Notes: generated from the letters alone by a model not told the origin. DNA of 64,000 nucleotides from Scatavimonas merdigallinarum (GCA_018713055.1 DVFW01000014.1:1-64000); one strand, 5' to 3'; shown: positions 1 to 8,579, numbered from the stretch's first letter. A program made the numbers and translations.

Positions 1-105
1 GTCCATAGTATCTTCCTTTTTCTATATAATTTACATTTCTGCTGCCTATAGTGTTTGATTTCTCAGGGCGTTTATACAGCACGATTTACATAATGGAGGT
101 TTAAC

Positions 106-333
106 ATGCAGATCATTGGTTATTTGGTAACGGCGTTTACAATTGTAGGGACCATCGCAAACAGTCTGAAAAAGCGGTGGTGTTTTTATATTTGGGGGGT
201 TACAAATATATTCTGGTGTATATACAATATGCTTTCTGCGGATTATGCGCAAGCGCTGCTATATGCATTTAACTTTGTAATGGCAATGATGGGGCTTTTT
301 AAATGGAAGCAAACAGAAGGGAGAAAAAAATGA
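106..333 (+). CDS. Small polytopic membrane protein, PnuC/SemiSWEET-like
   Basis: A 75-aa protein with about three hydrophobic segments (roughly residues 2-18, 25-43 and 49-65) and a basic C-terminal tail. The Trp-rich pattern FYIWGVTNIFW resembles half-transporter families such as PnuC and SemiSWEET that occur in phages, but the match is by pattern only. It starts at ATG 106 behind a GGAGG at 94-98 and its stop overlaps the next start (ATGA at 330-333), so the two are translationally coupled. Substrate and role are unknown. Confidence 0.6.
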   Translation: MQIIGYLVTAFTIVGTIANSLKKRWCFYIWGVTNIFWCIYNMLSADYAQALLYAFNFVMAMMGLFKWKQTEGRKK

Positions 334-881
334 AAATTAAAAATATTTGTAAATTTTGTAAGAAAAATGGATTTGTATTGTTTGTAGATGAAGAAAATCA
401 CGAACAATGGCTGGGAGATGCGGCGGGCATGTATTTAGTACAAGGCTTACCGCTTTTAAATGAAGAGAGCATCTGTGTAATGTTTGATATTACAGAGAAG
501 CAAAAGAAAAGCCTTCAAATACATATCCAGGAAAAACCAGCGGGAATAAATTTTAATGATACGGATAACAACGAAACGCTGTGCGAAAAATTACCAATTA
601 GTATTTTCACGGATCGGATGCTGTCCCCCTATAAAACACAAACCGGAATATGCTTTATTGATGAAGAATATATGAAACCCTTAATAGACGTATGGGATGA
701 AATAGAGATATATCAGCGCATGACAGAAGATTTACGGCCTTATTTTGTTGCTAAAGTTGGTTTTCTGGTTTATGCGATTCTTATGCCATACAAAATTGAA
801 AAGGATTTTGCCATGCGGCTGGAGGAAATTGCAAGCTTATGCAATATAGAGCTTAAAAACACTCCGGAGAAAAGAAAATAA
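330..881 (+). CDS. Phage protein of unknown function (183 aa)
   Basis: The reading frame is open from 303, but ATG 330 is preferred because it has an AGAAGGGA ribosome site at 315-322 and overlaps the upstream stop as ATGA. The product is 183 aa and soluble, with an N-terminal CKFC pair (residues near 6-9) that could be half of a metal site, and an acidic middle. I do not recognise a family. It sits in the small-gene block before the replication protein and is followed by a strong terminator at 903-939, so it ends the first transcription unit. Confidence 0.65.
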   Translation: MKIKNICKFCKKNGFVLFVDEENHEQWLGDAAGMYLVQGLPLLNEESICVMFDITEKQKKSLQIHIQEKPAGINFNDTDNNETLCEKLPISIFTDRMLSPYKTQTGICFIDEEYMKPLIDVWDEIEIYQRMTEDLRPYFVAKVGFLVYAILMPYKIEKDFAMRLEEIASLCNIELKNTPEKRK

Positions 882-902
882 AGCACATCCACAAATCGAT
901 GC

Positions 903-939
903 AAGGTTAAAAAGGGCTGCAACCGCCCTTTTTAACCTT
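903..939. terminator. Bidirectional hairpin terminator
   Basis: A perfect 15-bp inverted repeat (arms 903-917 and 925-939, 7-nt loop) with a GGGC/GCCC core flanked by A-rich and T-rich ends, so it can act on either strand. It separates the 183-aa gene from the Rep gene. Confidence 0.8.
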
Positions 940-978
940 GATAGAGTGATTATTTTTAGGACGAAAAGGATGTTTAAA

Positions 979-1752
979 ATGCCTTATTACAAAAAAATTA
1001 TTACAAGCGGCAGCATGGTGGAAGTAGAAGTGTATAAAAGCATCCGGCGCCGAAACTTAAAATGCATAGCAAGGGGCCATAAAAAAGCAGAAAGCACAGA
1101 TAAGCAGAAAATTCGGAACACAATCCAGGCACAACGCAATTGCCAGCGTCTGATTTGCAACAATTTTTCTGCCGGCGACTGGTATATAACACTTACGCTG
1201 GAACAAAATCAGTCAGAAGAGGACGCAAGAAAAACCATGCATAATTTTTTGCGCAGGCTTGCATATTTTTGCCGGAAAGCGCAATTGCCGGAGCTGAAAT
1301 ACATAGGCTGTCTGGAAAAAGGAAAAAAAGGCAAACGATGGCATGGGCACCTTGTTATTCCGCGCCTGCCGGTAGAAATAATCCAAAAAATATGGAAAAA
1401 GGGGGCAGGTACAGGCCGTATACAATTTGAACAGCTTTACGCAGCGGGAAATTACAAAAAGCTTGCGGATTATATCCGCAAGGATGTAACCGGTAAAAAG
1501 CGGATGAAGCAAAGCCGCAACCTTATACCGCCAAAGGTAGAGGTTAAGGAAGCCGGAAGCCGGGATATTGCAAGATTTATGAAAGGGAAGCCGCCCGTTG
1601 CACCGCGCGGCTATCGAATTATAGAAGACGAATGCGAAATGTATGTCAATGATATTACGGGGACAAGCTTCCGTATGGTGTACGTCAGAGGAGATGTGAT
1701 ACATGCCGAAAGAGCCGGTGGTAATCTGCCCGTTTTTTGTTCGGGAGCGTGA
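979..1752 (+). CDS. HUH-type replication initiation protein (ORF2/G2P-like)
   Basis: Predicted rolling-circle type Rep of 257 aa. The three HUH landmarks are visible: a strand like motif I (WYITLTLEQ, residues 68-76), the metal-binding HGH (His122, His124 in RWHGHLVIP) and a tyrosine in ADYIRKD (Tyr165) where the nicking residue is expected. The frame opens at GTG 946; ATG 979 is chosen because AAAAGG at 964-969 lies 9 nt upstream, with ATG 970 the alternative. Known family members nick one strand at an origin. The gene is expressed ahead of the packaging genes, and its end overlaps the Cys-rich protein at 1703. Family assignment rests on motifs, not on a search. Confidence 0.8.
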   Translation: MPYYKKIITSGSMVEVEVYKSIRRRNLKCIARGHKKAESTDKQKIRNTIQAQRNCQRLICNNFSAGDWYITLTLEQNQSEEDARKTMHNFLRRLAYFCRKAQLPELKYIGCLEKGKKGKRWHGHLVIPRLPVEIIQKIWKKGAGTGRIQFEQLYAAGNYKKLADYIRKDVTGKKRMKQSRNLIPPKVEVKEAGSRDIARFMKGKPPVAPRGYRIIEDECEMYVNDITGTSFRMVYVRGDVIHAERAGGNLPVFCSGA

Positions 1753-1909
1753 TAAAAAAATTGCCTGCGAGAGTGTTGTGCCGGGCTGCACAATGCTCTT
1801 AGAGTTCTGCACGGTGGAAGAAAAAAAGGTGTATCGAAAACGCTATTGCCAGAGCTTTAGCTATACGAAATGCCCAATTGCCCAAATGCTTGAAAGCAGT
1901 TATAAGTAG
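1703..1909 (+). CDS. Small Cys-rich phage protein
   Basis: 68 aa with six cysteines (near residues 9, 22, 29, 36, 48 and 56), which suggests a small zinc-binding fold. It overlaps the end of the Rep gene by 50 bp in another frame, and AGAGGAG at 1687-1693 provides a ribosome site. Similar short Cys-rich proteins are common between replication and terminase genes in Firmicutes prophages. Function is unknown. Confidence 0.6.
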   Translation: MPKEPVVICPFFVRERDKKIACESVVPGCTMLLEFCTVEEKKVYRKRYCQSFSYTKCPIAQMLESSYK

Positions 1910-1910
1910 T

Positions 1911-1942
1911 AAAAAACGGCCTGTTTACGCAGGCTGTTTTTT
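1911..1942. terminator. Hairpin terminator before terminase genes
   Basis: A 13-bp inverted repeat (arms 1911-1923 and 1930-1942, one G-T pair) with A6 on the left and T6 on the right, active on either strand in principle. It separates the replication block from the packaging genes. Confidence 0.75.
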
Positions 1943-2015
1943 ATGCTCGGTGTCACAAAGCAAGGGGCATTTTTTTTGCAAATTTGTTAGTCTAATTATA
2001 GGGGGGTGAAAGAAC

Positions 2016-2603
2016 TTGAAAAGCGGTACAAAAAAAATAACAGATTGGACAGCCATAAAAAACGAGTATATAACGGGAAGTTTAGGATATATAAAACTGG
2101 CGGAAAAGCACAGTTTAAGCAGATCCACACTAACCAAACGGGCGCAAAGGGAGGGGTGGACAAAAGAGCGGGAAAAATACAGAAAAAAACTTGGCACAAA
2201 TATGAAGCGCCAGGCACAGAGGAAAGCATTGAATAACTTTGATAAATTAAACAGAGCTACGGATAAGCTGATTAATAAAATTTCCAAAGCTGCAAACGAA
2301 CTGAATTTGCATGTAACATATGACAAGATTAAGCGGGAATTTTCTGTTATGGAAAAAGATGAAAGCGGCTGTGACCGTCGGGTAGACATTACAGAAGAGC
2401 ACGTTAAGCAGAACAAAATGAAAGGCACGGTTAATATATCATCGCTGCGGCAGCTTACCGCAGCAGTGCGGGACCTGCAGCAGATCGTACTCATTTTTGA
2501 AGGGAAGCAGAGCGATCAGGAAGAAAAATCACAGTATGGCATTGTGAGAATGCCAGAAATGCAACGGCTATTGACACCGGCAATGGATGGTGATGACGAA
2601 TGA
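2016..2603 (+). CDS. terS: Terminase small subunit
   Basis: A 195-aa protein beginning at TTG 2016, with a GGGGGG ribosome site at 2000-2005. The N-terminal 60 residues contain a helix-turn-helix stretch (WTAIKNEYITGSLGYIKLAE then SRSTLTKRAQREGW) typical of phage DNA-recognition subunits that read resolvase-like or HTH sites, and the rest is helical and charged. Its last four bases overlap the start of the large terminase (ATGA, 2600-2603). TerS selects viral DNA for packaging and loads TerL. Confidence 0.85.
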   Translation: MKSGTKKITDWTAIKNEYITGSLGYIKLAEKHSLSRSTLTKRAQREGWTKEREKYRKKLGTNMKRQAQRKALNNFDKLNRATDKLINKISKAANELNLHVTYDKIKREFSVMEKDESGCDRRVDITEEHVKQNKMKGTVNISSLRQLTAAVRDLQQIVLIFEGKQSDQEEKSQYGIVRMPEMQRLLTPAMDGDDE

Positions 2604-4030
2604 ATGTTGTATGGGAGCCGCAGCCAAAGCAATATGAAATGATGTGCCGGGGAGAAGATGAAGGGCTTTACGGAGGCGCGGCGGGAGGAGGAAAAAGTGA
2701 TTATCTTGTAATTGAAGCTCTGCGGCAGGTACATGTGCCAAACTATAAAGCGCTGCTGCTAAGAAAGACATATCCCCAGCTGATAGAAATTATGGAAAAA
2801 TGCTATAACTTTTACCCAAGAGCTTTTCCAGGTGCCAAATATAATGACGCAAAGCATGTGTGGAAATTTCCAAGCGGAGCAAAAATATATTTTGGCCACA
2901 TGTCAAATTATAAGGCAAAATACAACTATCAGGGATTGCAATTTGATTTTATCGGAATCGACGAATTGACGCATTTTACATGGGATGAATATGAATATAT
3001 GTTATCGCGCAACCGTGCAAGCGGAGCCAATACACGCAGCTATATGCGGGCAACGGCAAACCCGGGCGGCGTAGGGCACGGATGGGTGAAATCTTATTTT
3101 ATTGATCCTGCACCGCCCAAAACAACGTATTGGCAGCGCATGCATATTGTGGGACCAAATGGGAAAACAACACTGTACAGCAGCAGGGTGTTTGTACCAA
3201 GCAAGGTGTTTGACAATCCCATATTGCTTAAAAATAATCCCCAGTATTTATCGCGACTGGCAGGGATGGAAGAAAAATTGCGCAACGCGCTGCTGTATGG
3301 GGACTGGAACACGTTTGCCGGGCAGGTATTTACAGAATGGCGTGATGATCCCGAGCATTATGACGACGGTGTTTTTACCCACGTGATTAAGCCGTTTAAG
3401 ATCCCAAAGCATTGGACGGTTTACAGAGGCTTTGATTTTGGGTATAGCAAGCCTTTTTCGGTTGGCTGGTACGCGGCAGACGAAGAGGGGCGTATTTTTA
3501 GAATACAAGAGCTGTACGGCTGCACGGCAACGCCAAACGAAGGGGTAAAATGGAGCGCAGATGAAATTGCCCGGAAAATCCGGGAGTATGAGGAAGCGGA
3601 CAAAAACCTGAAAGGGCGAAAAATTATTGGCGTGGCGGATCCCAGCATTTTTGACAAAAGCCGTGGGACATCTATTGCAGACCTAATGGCACAAAACGGT
3701 GTGTTTTGGGAGCCTGGGGATAATACGCGCATAGCGGGAAAAATGCAGTATCACCATCGGTTTGCTTTTGATGCGGAGGGGAAATCCATGTTTTATGTGT
3801 TTAATACCTGCAAAAGCTTTATAAGGACTATTCCAAATCTGGTGTATGACGAAAAAAAGGTGGAGGATATTGATACCCAGCAGGAAGATCACATATATGA
3901 TGAATGCCGTTATGTGCTTATGTGCAATCCAATCAGCCCAAGAAAAAATATACTGACAACGCCGGTAACGGATGATCCGCTGGAGCTGCTCCCGAAGCAG
4001 GATAAATACAGCGGTATATATAATTTATGA
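2600..4030 (+). CDS. terL: Terminase large subunit
   Basis: DNA-packaging motor of 476 aa. The ATPase domain shows Walker A GGAAGGGKS (residues 25-33), Walker B FDFIGIDE (115-122, with Asp121-Glu122) and a coupling-like ATANPGG stretch (151-157). The C-terminal nuclease has the expected acidic residues in GFDFGYSKP (Asp279) and GVADPSIFD (Asp347). Size is normal for the family. It is coupled to TerS by a 4-bp overlap and followed 13 nt later by the portal start, the usual packaging order. Confidence 0.95.
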   Translation: MNVVWEPQPKQYEMMCRGEDEGLYGGAAGGGKSDYLVIEALRQVHVPNYKALLLRKTYPQLIEIMEKCYNFYPRAFPGAKYNDAKHVWKFPSGAKIYFGHMSNYKAKYNYQGLQFDFIGIDELTHFTWDEYEYMLSRNRASGANTRSYMRATANPGGVGHGWVKSYFIDPAPPKTTYWQRMHIVGPNGKTTLYSSRVFVPSKVFDNPILLKNNPQYLSRLAGMEEKLRNALLYGDWNTFAGQVFTEWRDDPEHYDDGVFTHVIKPFKIPKHWTVYRGFDFGYSKPFSVGWYAADEEGRIFRIQELYGCTATPNEGVKWSADEIARKIREYEEADKNLKGRKIIGVADPSIFDKSRGTSIADLMAQNGVFWEPGDNTRIAGKMQYHHRFAFDAEGKSMFYVFNTCKSFIRTIPNLVYDEKKVEDIDTQQEDHIYDECRYVLMCNPISPRKNILTTPVTDDPLELLPKQDKYSGIYNL

Positions 4031-4043
4031 GGAGGGAAAATGT

Positions 4044-5957
4044 ATGAAAAACAATAAAGCACCCCTTTTGCAGCCAACTGCAACGGATAAAGCAGAGAAT
4101 ATGCCTGTAGTGGGCAGGGAACGGCTGTTAAAATTTAACGAAAAGCTGATGGAATATCAAAAGGGAAAAGAAAATCTGGACAACCGGATCATAGACAATG
4201 AAAACTGGTATAAAATGCGGCATTGGGAGCAAATCCGTCAAAAGGTACAGCCCAAAAGTAAGGAAAGAATTACACCTACATCTGGCTGGCTGTTAAATAA
4301 TATCATTAACAAGCATGCAGATATGCGCGACAGCTACCCGGAACCGAATGTCCTTCCGCGCGCGGAGGATGACCGGGAGGATGCAGAGATATTAACCGAA
4401 ATTATTCCGGTTATTTTAGAGCAAAACCATTATGAGCGGATCTATTCGGCAGCGGCGTATGACAAAATCAAAAATGGAACAAGCGTAAAGGGCGTATTTT
4501 GGAATCCCGGTAAGCTTGGGGGACTGGGCGACATAGAAATTAAACGCTGTGAACTGCTCAACCTGTTTTGGGAGCCAGGTATAGAGGATATACAGGACAG
4601 CCCGTTTTTGTTTTATGTAACGCTTGCAAATAACGACACATTAAAAGCGGTCTATCCGCAATTGCAGGACAAGCTGGGCGGCAACAGCTTTATGCTAAAT
4701 ACATACGCGCATGATGACAGTATAGACACATCGCAAAAATCCTGTGTAATAGATTGTTATTACAAAGTGCACACGAAAGGAAAAACCATCCTGCACTATT
4801 GCAAATATGTAAATGATACGGTGCTGTTTGCAACGGAAAACGAGGCGGCCTATAAAACAAGGGGATTTTATGACCATGGAAGATATCCGTTTGTTTTTGA
4901 CGTTCTGTTTCCGGAAAAAGATACGCCGGTCGGGTTTGGGTATATTGATACAACAAAGGACTGCCAGATCTATATTGACAAGCTAAATCAAATTATTCTG
5001 GAGAATGCCGCCATGCGGGGAAAGCCGCGCTTTTTTGTTCCAAACCAGAGCAGTGTAAACATTGAAGATTTTGCAGACTGGAATAAAACCTTTATCCCTG
5101 TGCAAAGCACGAGCACAGAGAATATTAAACCGGTAGAGGTTCAACCGATTGACGGAAACGTGTTTTCTGCGTACCAAATGAAAGTAGAGGAATTAAAAGA
5201 AACAAGCGGAAACCGGGATTTTTCACAAGGCGGCACTACAAGCGGCGTAACGGCGGCAAGCGCTATTGCTGCTTTGCAGGAAGCGGGCAGCAAGCTGTCA
5301 CGTGACCTGAATAAAGGAAGCTTTAATGCCTTTGAAGAAGAATGCTGCCTGATCATAGAACTGATCCGGCAGTTTTATACAGAGGCAAGAAGCTTTCGTA
5401 TAACCGGGAAAGAAAAAGAAATTCGGTTTGTTTCATACGACAACAGCCGTATTCATCCCAATACAACAGAAACAGCTTTTGGAGTGGAAACGGCGCAACG
5501 TGTGCCAATTTTTGATATTAAGGTCAACGCACAGAAAAAAAGCCCTTTTAACAGGGTTGCCCAAAATGAAGATGCAAAGGCTATGCTGAGCATGGGCTTT
5601 TTTAACCCGCAGCTCGCAGATCAGGCGTTGACAGCGTTGGAAATGATGGAGTTTGAGGGGAAAGAGGCAATCCGCCAGAAAATTGCGCAGAACGGTACGA
5701 TGTACCAACAGCTGCAACAAATGCAGCAGCAGATGAACCGGCTGCTGAGCATTGTAGGAACCATGCAGGGCGCCCAGCCGCCAAAGGTAGAAGGGGAGAT
5801 TTTGCAGGGACAAGGACAGGCCGGAGACGGCTATAACAGGCAGGCAATAGCCACAAACAGTCTGGGAGAAGATTTGAGCGGTAACACGCAGGAAGATAAA
5901 GCTCGCAGACGGGCAAGCGAGGTGTCTAATCCGGATGATACAAATACGAGTACGTAA
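4044..5957 (+). CDS. Portal protein, P22-like
   Basis: A 637-aa portal that forms the dodecameric ring at the capsid vertex through which DNA passes. The frame opens at 3972, but ATG 4044 is preferred because GAGGAGGG lies at 4029-4036 right after the terL stop. The long helical middle (DKLNQIILENAAMRGKPRFF) and the Gln-rich C-terminal helix (MYQQLQQMQQQMNRL, near residues 553-567) fit the stem, wing and barrel of P22-type portals. The acidic/Thr-rich tail overlaps the protease gene by 23 bp. Confidence 0.85.
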   Translation: MKNNKAPLLQPTATDKAENMPVVGRERLLKFNEKLMEYQKGKENLDNRIIDNENWYKMRHWEQIRQKVQPKSKERITPTSGWLLNNIINKHADMRDSYPEPNVLPRAEDDREDAEILTEIIPVILEQNHYERIYSAAAYDKIKNGTSVKGVFWNPGKLGGLGDIEIKRCELLNLFWEPGIEDIQDSPFLFYVTLANNDTLKAVYPQLQDKLGGNSFMLNTYAHDDSIDTSQKSCVIDCYYKVHTKGKTILHYCKYVNDTVLFATENEAAYKTRGFYDHGRYPFVFDVLFPEKDTPVGFGYIDTTKDCQIYIDKLNQIILENAAMRGKPRFFVPNQSSVNIEDFADWNKTFIPVQSTSTENIKPVEVQPIDGNVFSAYQMKVEELKETSGNRDFSQGGTTSGVTAASAIAALQEAGSKLSRDLNKGSFNAFEEECCLIIELIRQFYTEARSFRITGKEKEIRFVSYDNSRIHPNTTETAFGVETAQRVPIFDIKVNAQKKSPFNRVAQNEDAKAMLSMGFFNPQLADQALTALEMMEFEGKEAIRQKIAQNGTMYQQLQQMQQQMNRLLSIVGTMQGAQPPKVEGEILQGQGQAGDGYNRQAIATNSLGEDLSGNTQEDKARRRASEVSNPDDTNTST

Positions 5958-6267
5958 TCAAAATGATAAAACAGAGATGGTTATACAAGGGCACGCAGGC
6001 TATCACCCCGGAAACGATATTGTATGTGCTGCCGTCTCAGCGCTTGTCAATACGCTGGCGCAACGCGTATTACAGGATTTTGAAGCGGGCAAAATTGAAA
6101 GCAAATTTATAAAGCTGAAAAGCGGGGACAGCCGTGTTGCTTATATAGGGAGTGATCCAATTTTGCATCAGATTACAGCTACAATACTAGATGGGCTTAA
6201 AGGGATAGAGAACAGCTACCCACAACACCTTAAAATTTTTATCTCCTCTGAAAAGGCGGGGCATTGA
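5935..6267 (+). CDS. Prp-family cysteine protease (phage-encoded)
   Basis: A 110-aa protein with the full signature of the ribosomal-processing cysteine protease Prp: GHAGY with His20 and NDIVCAAVSALVNT with Cys31, spaced as in the bacterial enzyme. Host Prp removes the N-terminus of ribosomal protein L27 in Firmicutes and also trims phage scaffold and capsid proteins in staphylococcal phages. Here the gene lies between portal and scaffold, exactly where head maturation proteases sit, and the next two structural proteins carry its kind of cleavage motif. It starts at ATG 5935 inside the portal gene. Activity is inferred from the two catalytic residues. Confidence 0.9.
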   Translation: MIQIRVRNQNDKTEMVIQGHAGYHPGNDIVCAAVSALVNTLAQRVLQDFEAGKIESKFIKLKSGDSRVAYIGSDPILHQITATILDGLKGIENSYPQHLKIFISSEKAGH

Positions 6268-6342
6268 CAGTAAAAACCAGATACAATAGATACAGGGAAA
6301 GCCTTGACACGTCGGAACAGACGACAGACAGGAGGAATTGTA

Positions 6343-7215
6343 ATGTATAAGTATTTTGATTTACAGCTGTTTGATGAAGCCGGTGCACAGGCGGCAGCTG
6401 GGGAATCAGCAAGCGGAAGCATGCAGGCCGCACCTGCAGACGGCAGTAATGCTCCTATCGCCGGGGAGGATGAAGCGCAAAATAATCCTGCGGACAGCAA
6501 GGAGGATCTGGACGCGGAATTTGAAAAGCTGATCAAAGGCAAGTATAAAAAGCAATTTGGAGCCAGGACCAAAAATATTATTGATAACCGCCTGAAAAAT
6601 CTGAAAGCGTCAGAGCAAGCACAGCAGCAGCTAAAGCAATATGAACCTTTAATGGAAAAGCTGTTTTTGCGGTATGGCGTACAGAATCTGGAGGCACTTT
6701 CCAAGGCAATTGATAATGATAGAACATACCTGGACGATGTTGCCATGCAGCAAGGGGTATCAGTAGAACAGCTGTTAAAAATGCGCCGGCTGGAGCTTGA
6801 TAACAGCCGTTACAGGCAGCAGCAGGAGGCAGAGCAGCAGCGTCTGCAGCGGGCAAAGATCTTTGCGCAGTGGGAAGAGCAGGCAAAGCAGGCACAAGCC
6901 CTATACCCAGACTTTGATCTGCAAACGGAATTGGAAAACGAAACCTTCCGCGACCTGCTTAAAAGGGGAATTGACGTCCGCGCGGCGTATCAGGTTGCCC
7001 ATTTTGACGACATACAGGCCGGGGCGGTACAGGCAGCGGTGCAGGATACAAAACAGCGCGTTACAGCAGATATACAGGCAAGAGGCAGCAGACCGCTTGA
7101 AAATGCAGCGGGCGCACAAGCGGCTGTAACACACAAATACGATTTTGCAAATATGACAAAGGCGCAACGTGATGAACTGGAGCGCCGGGCTTTAAATGGA
7201 GAAAAAATATTTTAA
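6343..7215 (+). CDS. Capsid scaffold protein with N-terminal Prp cleavage motif
   Basis: A 290-aa, highly charged, helix-rich protein between protease and capsid, the position and composition of a scaffold. The N-terminus reads MYKYFDLQLFD: the FDLQLF motif at residues 5-10 matches the Prp/L27 cleavage site, followed by an Ala/Gly/acidic linker (11-50) and long helices with many Gln (residues 90-220). TTG 6304 is in frame, but ATG 6343 is chosen because AGGAGG at 6330-6335 is 7 nt away and gives the short leader expected for Prp substrates. Cleavage probably frees scaffold from the maturing head. Confidence 0.85.
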   Translation: MYKYFDLQLFDEAGAQAAAGESASGSMQAAPADGSNAPIAGEDEAQNNPADSKEDLDAEFEKLIKGKYKKQFGARTKNIIDNRLKNLKASEQAQQQLKQYEPLMEKLFLRYGVQNLEALSKAIDNDRTYLDDVAMQQGVSVEQLLKMRRLELDNSRYRQQQEAEQQRLQRAKIFAQWEEQAKQAQALYPDFDLQTELENETFRDLLKRGIDVRAAYQVAHFDDIQAGAVQAAVQDTKQRVTADIQARGSRPLENAAGAQAAVTHKYDFANMTKAQRDELERRALNGEKIF

Positions 7216-7237
7216 GTAGCCCGCAGAAAGGACAAAA

Positions 7238-8251
7238 ATGGAACAGAAAAACAGTATAAGCATGCAAGGCTTTGATTTACAGCTCTTTGATACGGATGTA
7301 CAGATCTCTACACAGGACAGCCTTTCGGCGGAAATCAAAGAGTTTTACAAAACGCGGCTCATTGATAACGCAGAGCCGAATTTGGTACATGATCAGTTTG
7401 GGGATGAATACGACATACCAAACGGTACAGGATCCACAATTGAATACAGAAAATTTTCTGCATTGGAAAAAGCAACAGAGCCTTTGGTGGAGGGCGTTAC
7501 AAAAGCAGGTAATAAGCTTTCTGTGTCAAAAATTACAGGGGAAGTACATCAGTACGGTGACTACATAAAATCATCTGATATTATCCAGATGACAGCGGTT
7601 GACCCAATTGTTGTACAAAAAACAAAGCTGCTGGGCTCACAGGCAGGCAGAACGCTGGACACGATTACGCGGGAGGTTTTGAACAGCGGTTTTAACGTGT
7701 TATATGCCCCAAAGGCAGATGGCACGGAGGTTACAAGTCGCGCAAACCTTACGGATGATTGTCGCCTGACGCCGGATGTAATCTTTCGATGCCAAGCCCA
7801 ACTGGAAGCAATGAATGCAGAACTCATCCAGGGAAGCTATGTGGCTATTATACATCCGTATGCCGCATATGACCTGATGCGCTACAAGGAGGAATGGGTC
7901 AATGTTATGCAGTATGCAAAGCCGGAAAATTATTTCCGCGGGGAAATCGGCATGATTGGAAATGTACGATTTGTAAAATCGAGCGAAGCCAAAATATGGA
8001 CCGGAGATGGCTGCCCAACCGGAAAAGCGGTGTTTTCCACACTTGTCTTGGGCGCACACGCGTATGCCAAGACCAAGCTTGCAAACGGTGGACTTAAGCA
8101 TATTGTAAAACCGCTGGGATATAACGACGAACTTGACCGTATCAGCTCCGTGGGATGGAAAGCGACAAAGGGTGCAGATATATTGTCTGATGAATTTATA
8201 ATCCGCATAGAGAGCCTGTCGAAATACAGTGCCACGGCAAAGGCAAATTAA
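7238..8251 (+). CDS. Major capsid protein, N4-gp56 family, with Prp cleavage motif
   Basis: A 337-aa shell protein of the N4-gp56 type: the central part (GSTIEYRKFSALEKATEPLVEGV, about residues 66-88, then KITGEVHQYGDYI) is characteristic. The N-terminal 17 residues end in GFDLQLF (residues 11-17), the same Prp motif as the scaffold, so the mature protein probably starts near Asp18. Mature processing by Prp rather than by a serine protease is inferred. AGAAAGG at 7224-7230 precedes ATG 7238; an inner ATG at 7262 is possible but has no clear ribosome site. Confidence 0.92.
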   Translation: MEQKNSISMQGFDLQLFDTDVQISTQDSLSAEIKEFYKTRLIDNAEPNLVHDQFGDEYDIPNGTGSTIEYRKFSALEKATEPLVEGVTKAGNKLSVSKITGEVHQYGDYIKSSDIIQMTAVDPIVVQKTKLLGSQAGRTLDTITREVLNSGFNVLYAPKADGTEVTSRANLTDDCRLTPDVIFRCQAQLEAMNAELIQGSYVAIIHPYAAYDLMRYKEEWVNVMQYAKPENYFRGEIGMIGNVRFVKSSEAKIWTGDGCPTGKAVFSTLVLGAHAYAKTKLANGGLKHIVKPLGYNDELDRISSVGWKATKGADILSDEFIIRIESLSKYSATAKAN

Positions 8252-8270
8252 CACATAGGGGGAATACAAT

Positions 8271-8537
8271 ATGGCGCAAAAAAAAGAGCCGGAAGAAACT
8301 AAAAATCCGGCAGAACAGGTAGAACCGACAGAAGAAGGCAAGCGGGTAAGAGTTAAAATTCCACTGGACAGGAAAGATAAGTCGCCTGTCTTTGTCTGCG
8401 TTAACGGTGAAGGCTGTACGATACAGCGCGGGAAATGGGTGGAAGTAAAACCATATATTGCAGAAGTCATTAAGACCGGGCTTGCGCAGCGGGAAAACGT
8501 GGAAGTTATGATAGAAACGCTTGCTGACGGCGAGTAA
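8271..8537 (+). CDS. Small phage protein, probable head accessory
   Basis: 88 aa. The first 25 residues are Glu/Pro/Lys-rich and probably disordered; the rest is a compact beta-type segment (KRVRVKIPLDR, then VFVCVNGEGCTIQRGKWVEVK). It lies directly behind the capsid gene (20 nt) with GGGGG at 8258-8262 as ribosome site. Proteins at this position are often head decoration or completion proteins, but no family is recognised, so the role is inference from position only. Confidence 0.6.
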   Translation: MAQKKEPEETKNPAEQVEPTEEGKRVRVKIPLDRKDKSPVFVCVNGEGCTIQRGKWVEVKPYIAEVIKTGLAQRENVEVMIETLADGE

Positions 8538-8553
8538 AGAGTTAAAAAGAAAG

Positions 8554-8579
8554 CGGGAGCGGGCAAAAGCTTGCTCCCG
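8554..8579 (+). other. Intergenic hairpin
   Basis: CGGGAGC (8554-8560) pairs with GCTCCCG (8573-8579) across a 12-nt loop just ahead of the 8614 gene. There is no T-tract, so it is more likely an RNA-stability or processing hairpin than a terminator. Confidence 0.4.

Noticed and set aside
1213..1812. Long minus-strand frame opposite Rep
   Set aside because: No ribosome site, opposite a strongly supported gene with HUH motifs.
6264..6292. Possible promoter TTGACA at 6264 before the scaffold gene
   Set aside because: Best -10 (TACAAT at 6282) has a 12-bp spacer, and the better spaced alternative (TAGATA) is poor; the late genes run as one unit.
8554..8579. Hairpin at 8554 as a terminator
   Set aside because: No T-tract follows, so kept only as an RNA hairpin.
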